From Haloarculaceae archaeon (GTDB lineage Archaea > Halobacteriota > Halobacteria > Halobacteriales > Haloarculaceae): 11,130 nt of DNA. Location of the stretch: NCBI GenBank assembly GCA_018609945.1, contig JAHENO010000097.1, positions 1-11,130 of the forward strand, in the 5' to 3' direction. Within the stretch, counting starts at the first letter, position 1, and each line of letters begins with the position of its first letter. Below, in pieces: positions 5,991 through 11,130 of the stretch. Under the pieces are notes generated by a model that saw only the letters and a list, made by a program, of their open reading frames with translations, made no database searches and had not been told where the DNA came from. Made by a program: the position numbers and the translations under genes.

Positions 5991-6853
5991 TAGCCGTGCG
6001 TGTATCCCCGGTCGGGGAGCGGTTCGCCATCGAGCGTGACGCCCGACTCGGTGACGGTGCCGACGCGGGTCAGCGCGCAGGGCGTCGCCTCGCGGGCCCG
6101 GTCGACCCGCTCGTCTGGGAGCGTACAGACGAGTTCGAAGTCCTCGCCGAAGAAGACGCCCAGCTCCAGCCGCTCCTCGGCGGCCACGTCGTCGACGGCC
6201 CCGTCGATCGGGAGCGGTGACTCGACCGCCATCCCGCAGCCGCTCGCGTCGGCGAGCTGGTGGAGCGACCGCGCGAGGCCGTCACTGGAGTCCATCATCG
6301 CACTCGCGTGGGCGGCGAGTACCCGCCCGGCGGCCACGCGGGGCTCGAACCGGAAGAGTTCGTTCGCACGTTCGGCGTCGCCGGCCGCGAAGAGCCTGAT
6401 CGCGGCACCGCTGCGGCCCAGCGTGCCGGTCACGCAGACGGCCTCGCCCGGGCTCGCGCCGTCCCGTCCGACGGGCGCGTCGGTCCGCCCGAGGGCGGTG
6501 GTAGCGACGGTGAACTCCCCGTGCCCGTCGAGGTCGCCGCCCACGTAGGAGGCTCCCACCGAGTCACAGACGTCGCGGGCACCCTCGAGGAAGGCCACGA
6601 TCTCGTCCCACTCGAGGGCGGGTGCGCCGTAGGCAGCGACGGCAGCGAGCGCGTCGGCACCCATCGCGGCCACGTCCGACAGCGACGCTCCCACGGACCG
6701 CCAGCCGGCGGTGTATCTGGTCGTGCCGTCGGGGAAGTCCGTCGTTTCGTGGAGCATGTCCGTCGTCACCACGAGGTCTTCGACGACTGCCGCGTCGTCG
6801 CCGGCGTCGGGCAGGAGATCGGCGATGCGCGCGAGCGCCGCCCGTTCGTCCAT
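5990..6853 (-). CDS. thiL: Thiamine-monophosphate kinase
   Basis: This 287-residue protein is ThiL, which phosphorylates thiamine monophosphate with ATP to give thiamine diphosphate, the last step of the pathway. Family signatures are in order: AGDDAAVV (17-24), TTDMLHETTDF (30-40), GASLSDVAAMGA (55-66), YVGGDL (103-108), MMDSSDGL (186-193) and FGEDFEL (235-241). The many conserved Asp residues (D19, D20, D32, D60, D107, D188, D191) fit the magnesium-ATP site of this PurM-like fold. The protein is somewhat shorter than bacterial ThiL (about 320), mainly because the N-terminus begins only about 17 residues before GDDAA. The frame is open upstream, but the ATG at 6853 has a T5 TATA-like element 27 nt before it and gives the expected start. 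The gene is divergent from the flippase-like gene with 100 nt between. No other thiamine gene lies in the window. Confidence 0.96.
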   Translation of the reverse strand: MDERAALARIADLLPDAGDDAAVVEDLVVTTDMLHETTDFPDGTTRYTAGWRSVGASLSDVAAMGADALAAVAAYGAPALEWDEIVAFLEGARDVCDSVGASYVGGDLDGHGEFTVATTALGRTDAPVGRDGASPGEAVCVTGTLGRSGAAIRLFAAGDAERANELFRFEPRVAAGRVLAAHASAMMDSSDGLARSLHQLADASGCGMAVESPLPIDGAVDDVAAEERLELGVFFGEDFELVCTLPDERVDRAREATPCALTRVGTVTESGVTLDGEPLPDRGYTHG

Positions 6854-6877
6854 GGGTGACGTGGGGGACGGACCGCC

Positions 6878-6882
6878 AAAAA
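6878..6882 (-). promoter_or_regulatory. Probable TATA element of thiL
   Basis: A run of five T on the minus strand (context GGCTTTTTGGC) is centred 27 nt before the ATG at 6853. It is one half of the divergent promoter region 6854-6953. I see no hairpin resembling a TPP riboswitch there. Confidence 0.5.
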
Positions 6883-6922
6883 GCCGGGCGTCTCGGGTGC
6901 GGCTCCCAGGCGGATTCGGTGG

Positions 6923-6929
6923 CTTCAAG
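6923..6929 (+). promoter_or_regulatory. Probable TATA element of the flippase-like gene
   Basis: CTTCAAG is centred 27-28 nt before the ATG at 6954, the other half of the divergent region shared with thiL. It fits a leaderless start and argues against the longer frame beginning at 6711. Confidence 0.45.
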
Positions 6930-6953
6930 CGCCCGGCAGCGACACAGCAACGC

Positions 6954-7976
6954 ATGGACGGCGACCGGCTGACGACGCTGGGGATGTTCGGGGTCGCGCT
7001 GGCGGTGCTGGGCGTCGTCGTCTGGATCATCGGCGCCGACGAGGTGCTGGGCGCGCTCGGGGCTGCCGATCGGTCGGTGCTCCCGGTGCTGCTCGCCGTC
7101 GTGGCCGTGTGGCTGACAGCGTGGGGGCTGGCGCTGTGGACGGTGCTGCGGACCATCGGCGCGCCCGTCTCGGTGCCGATGTCGGTCGCGCTCTTCGCGG
7201 CGGCGGTGTTCTCGAACAACGTCACGCCGTTCGGGCAGGCGGGGGGCGAGCCCGTCAGTGGCCTGCTCATCTCGACGGCCGCCGACAGCGACTACGAGAC
7301 CGGCCTCGCGGCCATCGCGAGCGTCGATACGCTCCACTTCGTCCCCTCCATCGGGCTCGGCATCGTCGGGCTCGTCTACCTGCTCGCGGGTGCCGTCGAG
7401 CTGACCGAGGACCTGCTCGTGGCCGCCGTCGGCGTGGTCGTCCTGGTGGGTCTCATCGCCACCGCAGCGACGCTGGGCTGGCGCTACCGCGACCGGGTCC
7501 GGACAGCCATCGTCAGGTTCGTCACGCCGATCGCACACACCCTCGGCGGGGTGATCCCCGGCCGGTCGCCGCCCGAGCGTGCGGACGTCGAACAGCGGGT
7601 CGACGGCTTTTTCGTCGCCGTCGGGCGGGTCGCCAACAGCCGGCGAACCGTCGCCTTCGCGATGGGCTGTTCCGCGCTCGGGTGGACGAGCCTCGCCAGC
7701 GCGCTGTGGCTCTCGCTGTACGCGCTCGGATATACGGTGCCGTTTGCCGCCGTGCTGTTCGTGGTGCCCGTCGGCTCAATCGCCGGCGTGACGCCGCTTC
7801 CGGGCGGGCTGGGTGGTCTCGAAGCGGCCTTCATCACGCTGTTGATCCCCACCACTGGCGTCCCAGCGTCGGTCGCGACCGCCGGCGTGCTCATCTACCG
7901 TGGGGCGACCTACTGGCTGCCGATCCTGGTCGGCGGTGGCGTCGCGACGGTGCTGGGTAACCGGGCGCGACGGTAG
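6954..7976 (+). CDS. LPG-synthase-TM / flippase-like integral membrane protein
   Basis: This 340-residue membrane protein resembles the UPF0104/YbhN group, the transmembrane half of lysylphosphatidylglycerol synthases that is often called flippase-like. About eight hydrophobic segments are visible. Family marks are NNVTPFGQAGGEP (88-100) and PLPGGLGGLE (281-290), each next to a membrane helix. A charged loop (about 180-225, containing RSPPERADVEQR) probably faces the cytoplasm. No aminoacyl-transfer domain is attached, so lysyl-lipid synthesis is unlikely. The haloarchaeal AglD of N-glycosylation carries a related membrane domain, so movement of a lipid-linked or polar lipid is a reasonable but unproven role. 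The frame is open upstream to 6711 across the thiL 5' end; that part is a shadow, and the ATG at 6954 has a TATA-like element at the right distance. Confidence 0.88.
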   Translation: MDGDRLTTLGMFGVALAVLGVVVWIIGADEVLGALGAADRSVLPVLLAVVAVWLTAWGLALWTVLRTIGAPVSVPMSVALFAAAVFSNNVTPFGQAGGEPVSGLLISTAADSDYETGLAAIASVDTLHFVPSIGLGIVGLVYLLAGAVELTEDLLVAAVGVVVLVGLIATAATLGWRYRDRVRTAIVRFVTPIAHTLGGVIPGRSPPERADVEQRVDGFFVAVGRVANSRRTVAFAMGCSALGWTSLASALWLSLYALGYTVPFAAVLFVVPVGSIAGVTPLPGGLGGLEAAFITLLIPTTGVPASVATAGVLIYRGATYWLPILVGGGVATVLGNRARR

Positions 7977-8019
7977 GGTCGGTCGCCGGCGGGATAGTCG
8001 TGCGGGGCAATACGACGCA

Positions 8020-8026
8020 CTTAACT
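8020..8026 (+). promoter_or_regulatory. Probable TATA box of rps19e
   Basis: CTTAACT is centred 28 nt before the ATG at 8051. It matches the haloarchaeal TATA consensus well and supports the 153-residue start instead of the ATG at 8000, which lies upstream of it. Confidence 0.65.
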
Positions 8027-8050
8027 GACGCCGTCGGGAAGAACGGGGCA

Positions 8051-8512
8051 ATGACGACACTCTACGACGTCCCCGCCGAGGACCTCATCGAGGCACTCGC
8101 GGCGGACCTGGCCGAGGAATCGGCGGTCGAGGAACCCGACTGGCTCACCTTCGCCAAATCCAGCGTCGACCGGGAACTCCCGCCCGAACAGGAGGACTTC
8201 TGGGTGACCCGGACCGCGAGCCTCCTGCGGAAGGTCGCGATGGACGGGCCGGTCGGCGTCGGCAGCCTCCGCACCGCGTACGGCTCCGCCTCGCAGGGCT
8301 CGAACCGCTACCGCGTCCGGCCCCGTCAGAAGGCCGAGAGTTCGGGCAAAATCATCCGCACTGCCCTCCAGCAACTCGAAGCGGCAGGCTACGTCGACAC
8401 CGCCGAGGGCGAGGGACGCGTGGTCACCAGCGAGGGGCAGAGCTTCCTCGACGACGTGGCCCAGCGAGTGCTCGACGACATCGACGACCCGGACCTCGCA
8501 CGGTACGCCTGA
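8051..8512 (+). CDS. rps19e: 30S ribosomal protein S19e
   Basis: This 153-residue protein is the archaeal/eukaryotic-type small-subunit protein S19e (eS19), needed in eukaryotes for late pre-rRNA maturation. Recognisable features are MTTLYDVPAEDLIEALA at the N-terminus, PDWLTFAKSS, the RELPPEQEDFWVTRTASLLRK region, the Gly/Arg/Tyr-rich SNRYRVRP loop, the IIRTALQQLEAAGYV helix and the RVVTSEGQSFLDDVA region. The fold is a winged-helix-like domain. Haloarchaeal versions are of this length and acidity. The ATG at 8051 has a strong TATA box. The oxidoreductase gene begins 6 nt after the stop, so the two are probably one transcript. In many archaea S19e lies next to the PDCD5-family gene; here that neighbour appears after the oxidoreductase. 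Confidence 0.96.
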   Translation: MTTLYDVPAEDLIEALAADLAEESAVEEPDWLTFAKSSVDRELPPEQEDFWVTRTASLLRKVAMDGPVGVGSLRTAYGSASQGSNRYRVRPRQKAESSGKIIRTALQQLEAAGYVDTAEGEGRVVTSEGQSFLDDVAQRVLDDIDDPDLARYA

Positions 8513-8518
8513 GTCGGG

Positions 8519-9568
8519 ATGGACGCCGAGGCGACCCCCCAGTCGACGGTCAAGGAACACGTCTCCCGGCACGACAGCATCGGCGACCTCCCGCTGGTGA
8601 CGAAGTCGGCACGCGTCACCGGCGTGGCGGCGATGGACCACGACCGCGAGGCCGAGGTCACGGCAGCGATCAACGACCGCCTCGAATCGGCAGGCCTTGC
8701 TCGGTCCCTCGCTGGTCCCGAGGACTGGGAGCACCTCCGGGACGAACTGATATCCGAGGGACGGGCCAAACTCGTACGGCGACTCTCGACGCTGGCCGGG
8801 CGGTACGGGCGTCCGAAACCGATGCTCGTGCGCGTCCGACTGCGGACGGAGGCGACGGTGGACTACCTCGCGGGACAGTACGTCGGCATCCGCTACGGCG
8901 GCACGTCGCGGGCGTACTCGCTATCGAGTTCTCCGACGCAGGCGGAACTCGAACTCTGCGTGCGGCGGGTGCCGGGCGGGCGACTCTCGCCGGAACTGTG
9001 TGGCGACATGTCCGTCGGCGACAAAGTGACCGTCCGTGGGCCGTACGGGGACCTGGTGCTCGGTGAGCAATCACAGCGGGACATCGTCTTCCTGGCGACC
9101 GGGACGGGCGTCGCGCCGTTCAAGGGGATGATCGACTACCTCTTCGAGACGGGCCGGGACGAGCACCGCGGCCACCAGCGGGACGTCTGGCTGTTCCTCG
9201 GGGCGGCCTGGGAGGACGACTTGCCCTACAGGGAGCGCTTCAGGGAGTACGCCGCCGAGCGGGAGAACTTCCACTTCGTGCCGTGTCTCAGCCGCGAACG
9301 TGTGCTCACCGACTGGGATGGGGAGACCGACTACGTCCAGCACGCCCTCCTGAAACACACCGACGGCGACGCAGTCACGGCGCCCCTGGACGAGGAACTG
9401 GAACGGTGGCTCCGGACCGACCCGGAATCGGGCGTCGAGGCACGGCTGGACCCGTCGAACGTGGACGTCTACGCCTGTGGCATCAACGCGATGGTCCACA
9501 GCCTCGTGCTCACGGCCGAGCGTCTCGGCGTCCCCCCCGAGCGCATCGAATCCGAAGGCTTCGGATAG
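8519..9568 (+). CDS. FNR-type flavin/NAD(P)H oxidoreductase
   Basis: This 349-residue protein has the ferredoxin-NADP reductase fold, with an FAD-binding barrel followed by a pyridine-nucleotide domain. FAD signs are AGQYVGIRYGG (118-128) and RAYSLSSSP (131-139). The conserved GPYGDL is at 174-179. The nucleotide-binding loop is ATGTGVAPFKGMI (193-205), and YACG (318-321) is near the C-terminus, as in FNR relatives. No iron-sulfur CxxxxC ligands are seen. It is longer than a minimal FNR of about 230-260: a first barrel strand seems to lie at about 27-38, then a helical, charged stretch of about 55 residues (44-98) separates it from the next strands (102-109), and a second acidic insert lies near 285-313. 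The start 6 nt after rps19e suggests co-transcription. The partner (ferredoxin, flavodoxin or other) and NADH/NADPH preference are unknown. Confidence 0.88.
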   Translation: MDAEATPQSTVKEHVSRHDSIGDLPLVTKSARVTGVAAMDHDREAEVTAAINDRLESAGLARSLAGPEDWEHLRDELISEGRAKLVRRLSTLAGRYGRPKPMLVRVRLRTEATVDYLAGQYVGIRYGGTSRAYSLSSSPTQAELELCVRRVPGGRLSPELCGDMSVGDKVTVRGPYGDLVLGEQSQRDIVFLATGTGVAPFKGMIDYLFETGRDEHRGHQRDVWLFLGAAWEDDLPYRERFREYAAERENFHFVPCLSRERVLTDWDGETDYVQHALLKHTDGDAVTAPLDEELERWLRTDPESGVEARLDPSNVDVYACGINAMVHSLVLTAERLGVPPERIESEGFG

Positions 9569-9620
9569 CCCTCTGGCGCCCTCACAAGAATCGAAAGAGT
9601 TCGGGTAGCCGTCTCGCGTC
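9548..9620 (+). repeat. Imperfect direct repeat at the 3' end of the oxidoreductase gene
   Basis: The segments 9548-9580 and 9588-9620 repeat at exactly 40 nt spacing. By hand 25 of 33 positions match, with the best part being TTCGG(A/G)TAGCC. Copy 1 encodes the last residues ESEGFG and the stop codon. Copy 2, downstream of that stop, reads E-S-K-E-F-G and again TAG when framed the same way. This looks like a decayed duplicate of the gene's 3' end, but chance similarity cannot be excluded. Confidence 0.5.
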
Positions 9621-9630
9621 TCCGTAATGG

Positions 9631-9635
9631 TTTTG
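9631..9635 (+). promoter_or_regulatory. Probable TATA element of the PDCD5-family gene
   Basis: TTTTG, in the context ATGGTTTTGCC, is centred 27 nt before the ATG at 9660. It suggests that the PDCD5-family and PP-loop genes have their own promoter in addition to any read-through from rps19e. It also argues against the ATG at 9627 as the start. Confidence 0.5.
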
Positions 9636-9659
9636 CCGGCCACTCGACAACAGTGGCGT

Positions 9660-10007
9660 ATGAGTGGCGACCCGAGCGACGAGGAACTCGAGGAGATCAG
9701 ACAGAAGAAAATGGAGCAGTTGAAGGAGCAGGCCGGCGGCGGGGACGAGGAGGCGATGGAGGCACAGCGCCAGCAGGCCGAGGCACAGAAGAAGGCTATC
9801 CTCCGCCAGCACCTCACCGACGGGGCGCGCAAGCGCCTGAATACGGTCAAGATGTCCAAGCCCCAGGTCGGCGAGAAGGTCGAACAGCAGATCGTCGCAC
9901 TCGCCCAGAGCGGCCGCATCCAGGGGAAGATCGACGAGGAGAAGATGAAAGAGCTGCTGCGCGAACTGACGCCCGACTCGAAGAGCTTCGACATCCGGCG
10001 CCGGTGA
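9660..10007 (+). CDS. PDCD5-family (TFAR19-related) nucleic-acid-binding protein
   Basis: This 115-residue protein is almost entirely helical and highly charged. A flexible N-terminus, SDEELEEIRQKKMEQLKEQ, is followed by a Gly-rich linker and a Gln/Ala/Lys helix (about 32-46). Next comes the conserved core ILRQHLTDGARKRLNTVKM, then the stretch around KVEQQIVALAQSGRI, the DEEKMKELL helix and the C-terminal SKSFDIRRR. Archaeal members are annotated as DNA-binding proteins; the eukaryotic homologue PDCD5 is linked to apoptosis and chaperonin (CCT) function, so the archaeal role is open. Length and motifs are typical. The gene usually travels with ribosomal protein genes, and rps19e lies one gene upstream here. 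Its stop overlaps the next start by one base (TGATG), so translation of the two is probably coupled. Confidence 0.94.
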   Translation: MSGDPSDEELEEIRQKKMEQLKEQAGGGDEEAMEAQRQQAEAQKKAILRQHLTDGARKRLNTVKMSKPQVGEKVEQQIVALAQSGRIQGKIDEEKMKELLRELTPDSKSFDIRRR

Positions 10008-10633
10008 TGGACGTCGGCCTGCTGTACAGCGGCGGCACCGACTCGACGCTCGCTGCACTGCTTCTCGATTCCGTCGCGGACGTGACCCTGCTGGGGTGCA
10101 CGTTCGGGGTTACGGACGACTACGAGCACGCCCGCGGGGCAGCCGACGCGCTCGGCTTTCCCTTCCGGCGGGTCGACCTCGACGTCGAGGTGGCCCGTGA
10201 GGCCGTCGACCGGATGGACGCCGACGGCTATCCGCGGCCGGGCATCCAGCGGGTCCACGAACACGCCCTCGAACGGGCCGCCCGGCTGGATTTCGAGGCG
10301 GTCGCGGGCGGTACCCGGCGCGACGACCGCGTCCCGACCGTCGACCGTTCGCTCGCACGGAGCATCGAGGACCGCCACGGCGTTTCCCACCTCGCGCCCC
10401 TTTCCGGCGTGGGACGGGGCGCAATCGACGCGCTCGCGGCAACGCACCTGGCCGTCGAACGCGGTCCGAGCGAGGACATCGAGACGGGGGACTACGAGGG
10501 CGAACTCCGCGCACTGCTGGCTCGCGAACGCGGCCGCGAGCGGATCCGCGAGGTGTTCCCCGAACACATCCAGTCGCGCGTGACCGGGTGGCACCGCGGA
10601 GGCGACAACCGCGATGGCCGGGCCGACGGCTAG
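10007..10633 (+). CDS. PP-loop ATPase-like protein (COG2117-type)
   Basis: This 208-residue protein begins at once with a PP-loop: YSGGTDSTLAA (7-17, with SGGTDS at 8-13). The loop binds ATP in enzymes that adenylate a substrate, such as tRNA thiolases, asparagine synthase and QueC. A Rossmann-like pattern follows, with VTLLGCTFGVTDDYEHAR (about 27-44) and the stretch around AVAGGTRRDDRVPTVDRSLA (about 99-118). The second half has SHLAPLSGVGRGAID and an Arg-rich C-terminus. It resembles the archaeal group COG2117, once described as a putative subunit of a tRNA thiouridine enzyme; that name is from memory and the substrate is unproven. No CxxC pair typical of TtuA/TtcA-type thiolases is present. 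The ATG at 10007 shares one base with the PDCD5-family stop; the open frame upstream of it is a shadow of that gene. Confidence 0.85.
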   Translation: MDVGLLYSGGTDSTLAALLLDSVADVTLLGCTFGVTDDYEHARGAADALGFPFRRVDLDVEVAREAVDRMDADGYPRPGIQRVHEHALERAARLDFEAVAGGTRRDDRVPTVDRSLARSIEDRHGVSHLAPLSGVGRGAIDALAATHLAVERGPSEDIETGDYEGELRALLARERGRERIREVFPEHIQSRVTGWHRGGDNRDGRADG

Positions 10634-10680
10634 CGCGCACGGACGGAAGCGACACGACGAAGCGAGCGAGAAGTGGTGTG

Positions 10681-10687
10681 CTTTTCA
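10681..10687 (+). promoter_or_regulatory. Probable TATA box of hemC
   Basis: CTTTTCA is centred 27 nt before the ATG at 10711, which predicts a leaderless hemC transcript separate from the PP-loop gene ending at 10633. Confidence 0.6.
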
Positions 10688-10701
10688 CTGCGGACCGTCG
10701 A

Positions 10702-10709
10702 GAGGAGGT
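10702..10709 (+). promoter_or_regulatory. Shine-Dalgarno-like sequence abutting the hemC start
   Basis: GAGGAGGT is a near-perfect anti-16S match, but it ends only 1 nt before the ATG at 10711, too close for normal Shine-Dalgarno use. No in-frame ATG or GTG lies within the next 10 codons. It may be coincidental, or serve another purpose. Confidence 0.35.
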
Positions 10710-10710
10710 A

Positions 10711-11130
10711 ATGAACGCACGCGGCCGAACGGTACGCGTCGGAACCCGGGGGTCGGACCTGGCGTTGCGCCAGGCCGCCACGGTCAAGGAGGCCCTGGAA
10801 CGGCGCCGGCTGTCGGTCGAACTCGTCGAGGTGGAGACCCGCGGCGATCAGCTCCGGGACGAACTCATCCACCGGCTCGGGACCACGGGTGCGTTCGTCC
10901 GCGCCCTCGACGAGAAAGTGCTCTCGGGGGACATAGACGCCGCCGTCCACTCGATGAAGGACGTCCCGACCGACCAGCCCGACGAGCTGGTCGTGGCCGG
11001 CATCCCCGAACGGGGGCCCGCCGCGGATCTGCTGGTCACGCCCGACGGACGCGGGCTCGACGCGCTTCCCGAGGGCGCGACGGTCGGCACCTCCAGCCTC
11101 CGGCGCCGCGCCCAGGTGCTCGCCGCCCGG
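10711..11130 (+). CDS. hemC: Hydroxymethylbilane synthase (porphobilinogen deaminase), 5' part
   Basis: This is the first 140 residues of HemC, cut by the window end; the full protein is usually about 300-380 residues. It joins four porphobilinogen molecules into the linear tetrapyrrole hydroxymethylbilane, the step before uroporphyrinogen III in haem and cobalamin synthesis. Clear motifs are VGTRGSDLALRQ (10-21), EVETRGDQ near residue 46, GAFVRALDEKVLSGDIDAAV and HSMKDVPT (80-87), where D84 matches the catalytic Asp84 of E. coli HemC. GTSSLRRRAQV near the end supplies the arginines that hold the substrate carboxylates. The cofactor-bearing cysteine is in the C-terminal domain, outside the window. 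The start is supported by a TATA box 27 nt upstream. In haloarchaea hemC is often followed by uroporphyrinogen-III methyltransferase and synthase genes, which would be expected just right of this window. Confidence 0.96.
   Translation, partial: MNARGRTVRVGTRGSDLALRQAATVKEALERRRLSVELVEVETRGDQLRDELIHRLGTTGAFVRALDEKVLSGDIDAAVHSMKDVPTDQPDELVVAGIPERGPAADLLVTPDGRGLDALPEGATVGTSSLRRRAQVLAAR

Noticed and set aside
6854..6953. Possible TPP riboswitch before thiL
   Set aside because: The gap is only 100 nt, shared by two divergent promoters, with the TATA-like element about 27 nt from the ATG. No THI-element-like conserved core was seen.
6564..7538. 324-codon minus-strand frame crossing thiL and the flippase-like gene
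   Set aside because: His/Arg/Asp-rich shadow spanning a divergent promoter region that has TATA-like elements for the two real genes.
9071..10594. 507-codon open frame on the minus strand across the oxidoreductase, PDCD5-family and PP-loop genes
   Set aside because: The opposite strand carries clear family motifs over the same span, and this frame has no recognisable domain and no promoter signal.

Overview
The window looks like an ordinary chromosomal segment of a haloarchaeon (class Halobacteria). The DNA is GC-rich and the soluble proteins are strongly acidic. The information genes are archaeal in type (ribosomal protein S19e, PDCD5-family protein, a DRG-type GTPase with a TGS domain). 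Several small proteins resemble families I associate only with haloarchaea. Almost every first gene of a transcript has an AT-rich hexamer centred about 26-30 nt before its ATG, as expected of leaderless haloarchaeal transcripts. Some of the gene content resembles Haloarculaceae, but I cannot fix the genus.

Layout. Region 1 (1-2770, plus strand) has a site-2 protease-like M50 membrane metalloprotease, a CaiB/BaiF-family CoA transferase closest in motifs to alpha-methylacyl-CoA racemase, and a cold-shock-domain protein. Region 2 (2908-5629, minus strand) has, in transcription order, a DRG-family GTPase, a small membrane protein almost overlapping it, a two-domain glyoxalase I-like protein, and an 88-residue protein with four CxxC pairs. 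Region 3 (5754-7976) has a 66-residue conserved haloarchaeal protein facing thiL across a short perfect hairpin. thiL in turn is divergent from an LPG-synthase-TM/flippase-like membrane protein. Region 4 (8051-11130, plus strand) is an information-processing cluster: rps19e, a flavin/NAD(P) oxidoreductase 6 nt behind it, a PDCD5-family protein, a PP-loop ATPase overlapping that by one base, and the 5' part of hemC, which runs off the window.

The genes do housekeeping work: translation and ribosome-linked functions (S19e, PDCD5, DRG, probably the PP-loop protein), cofactor synthesis (thiL, hemC), methylglyoxal-type detoxification (the VOC protein) and membrane or envelope functions. No gap between genes exceeds about 140 bases. 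I saw no transposon, CRISPR array, tRNA, rRNA or defence locus. No clearly new multi-gene system is visible. The best leads are an oxidoreductase with an extra helical segment placed inside a ribosomal gene cluster, a decayed duplicate of its 3' end behind it, a single-chain glyoxalase that keeps both sets of metal ligands, and three small haloarchaeal proteins of unknown function.
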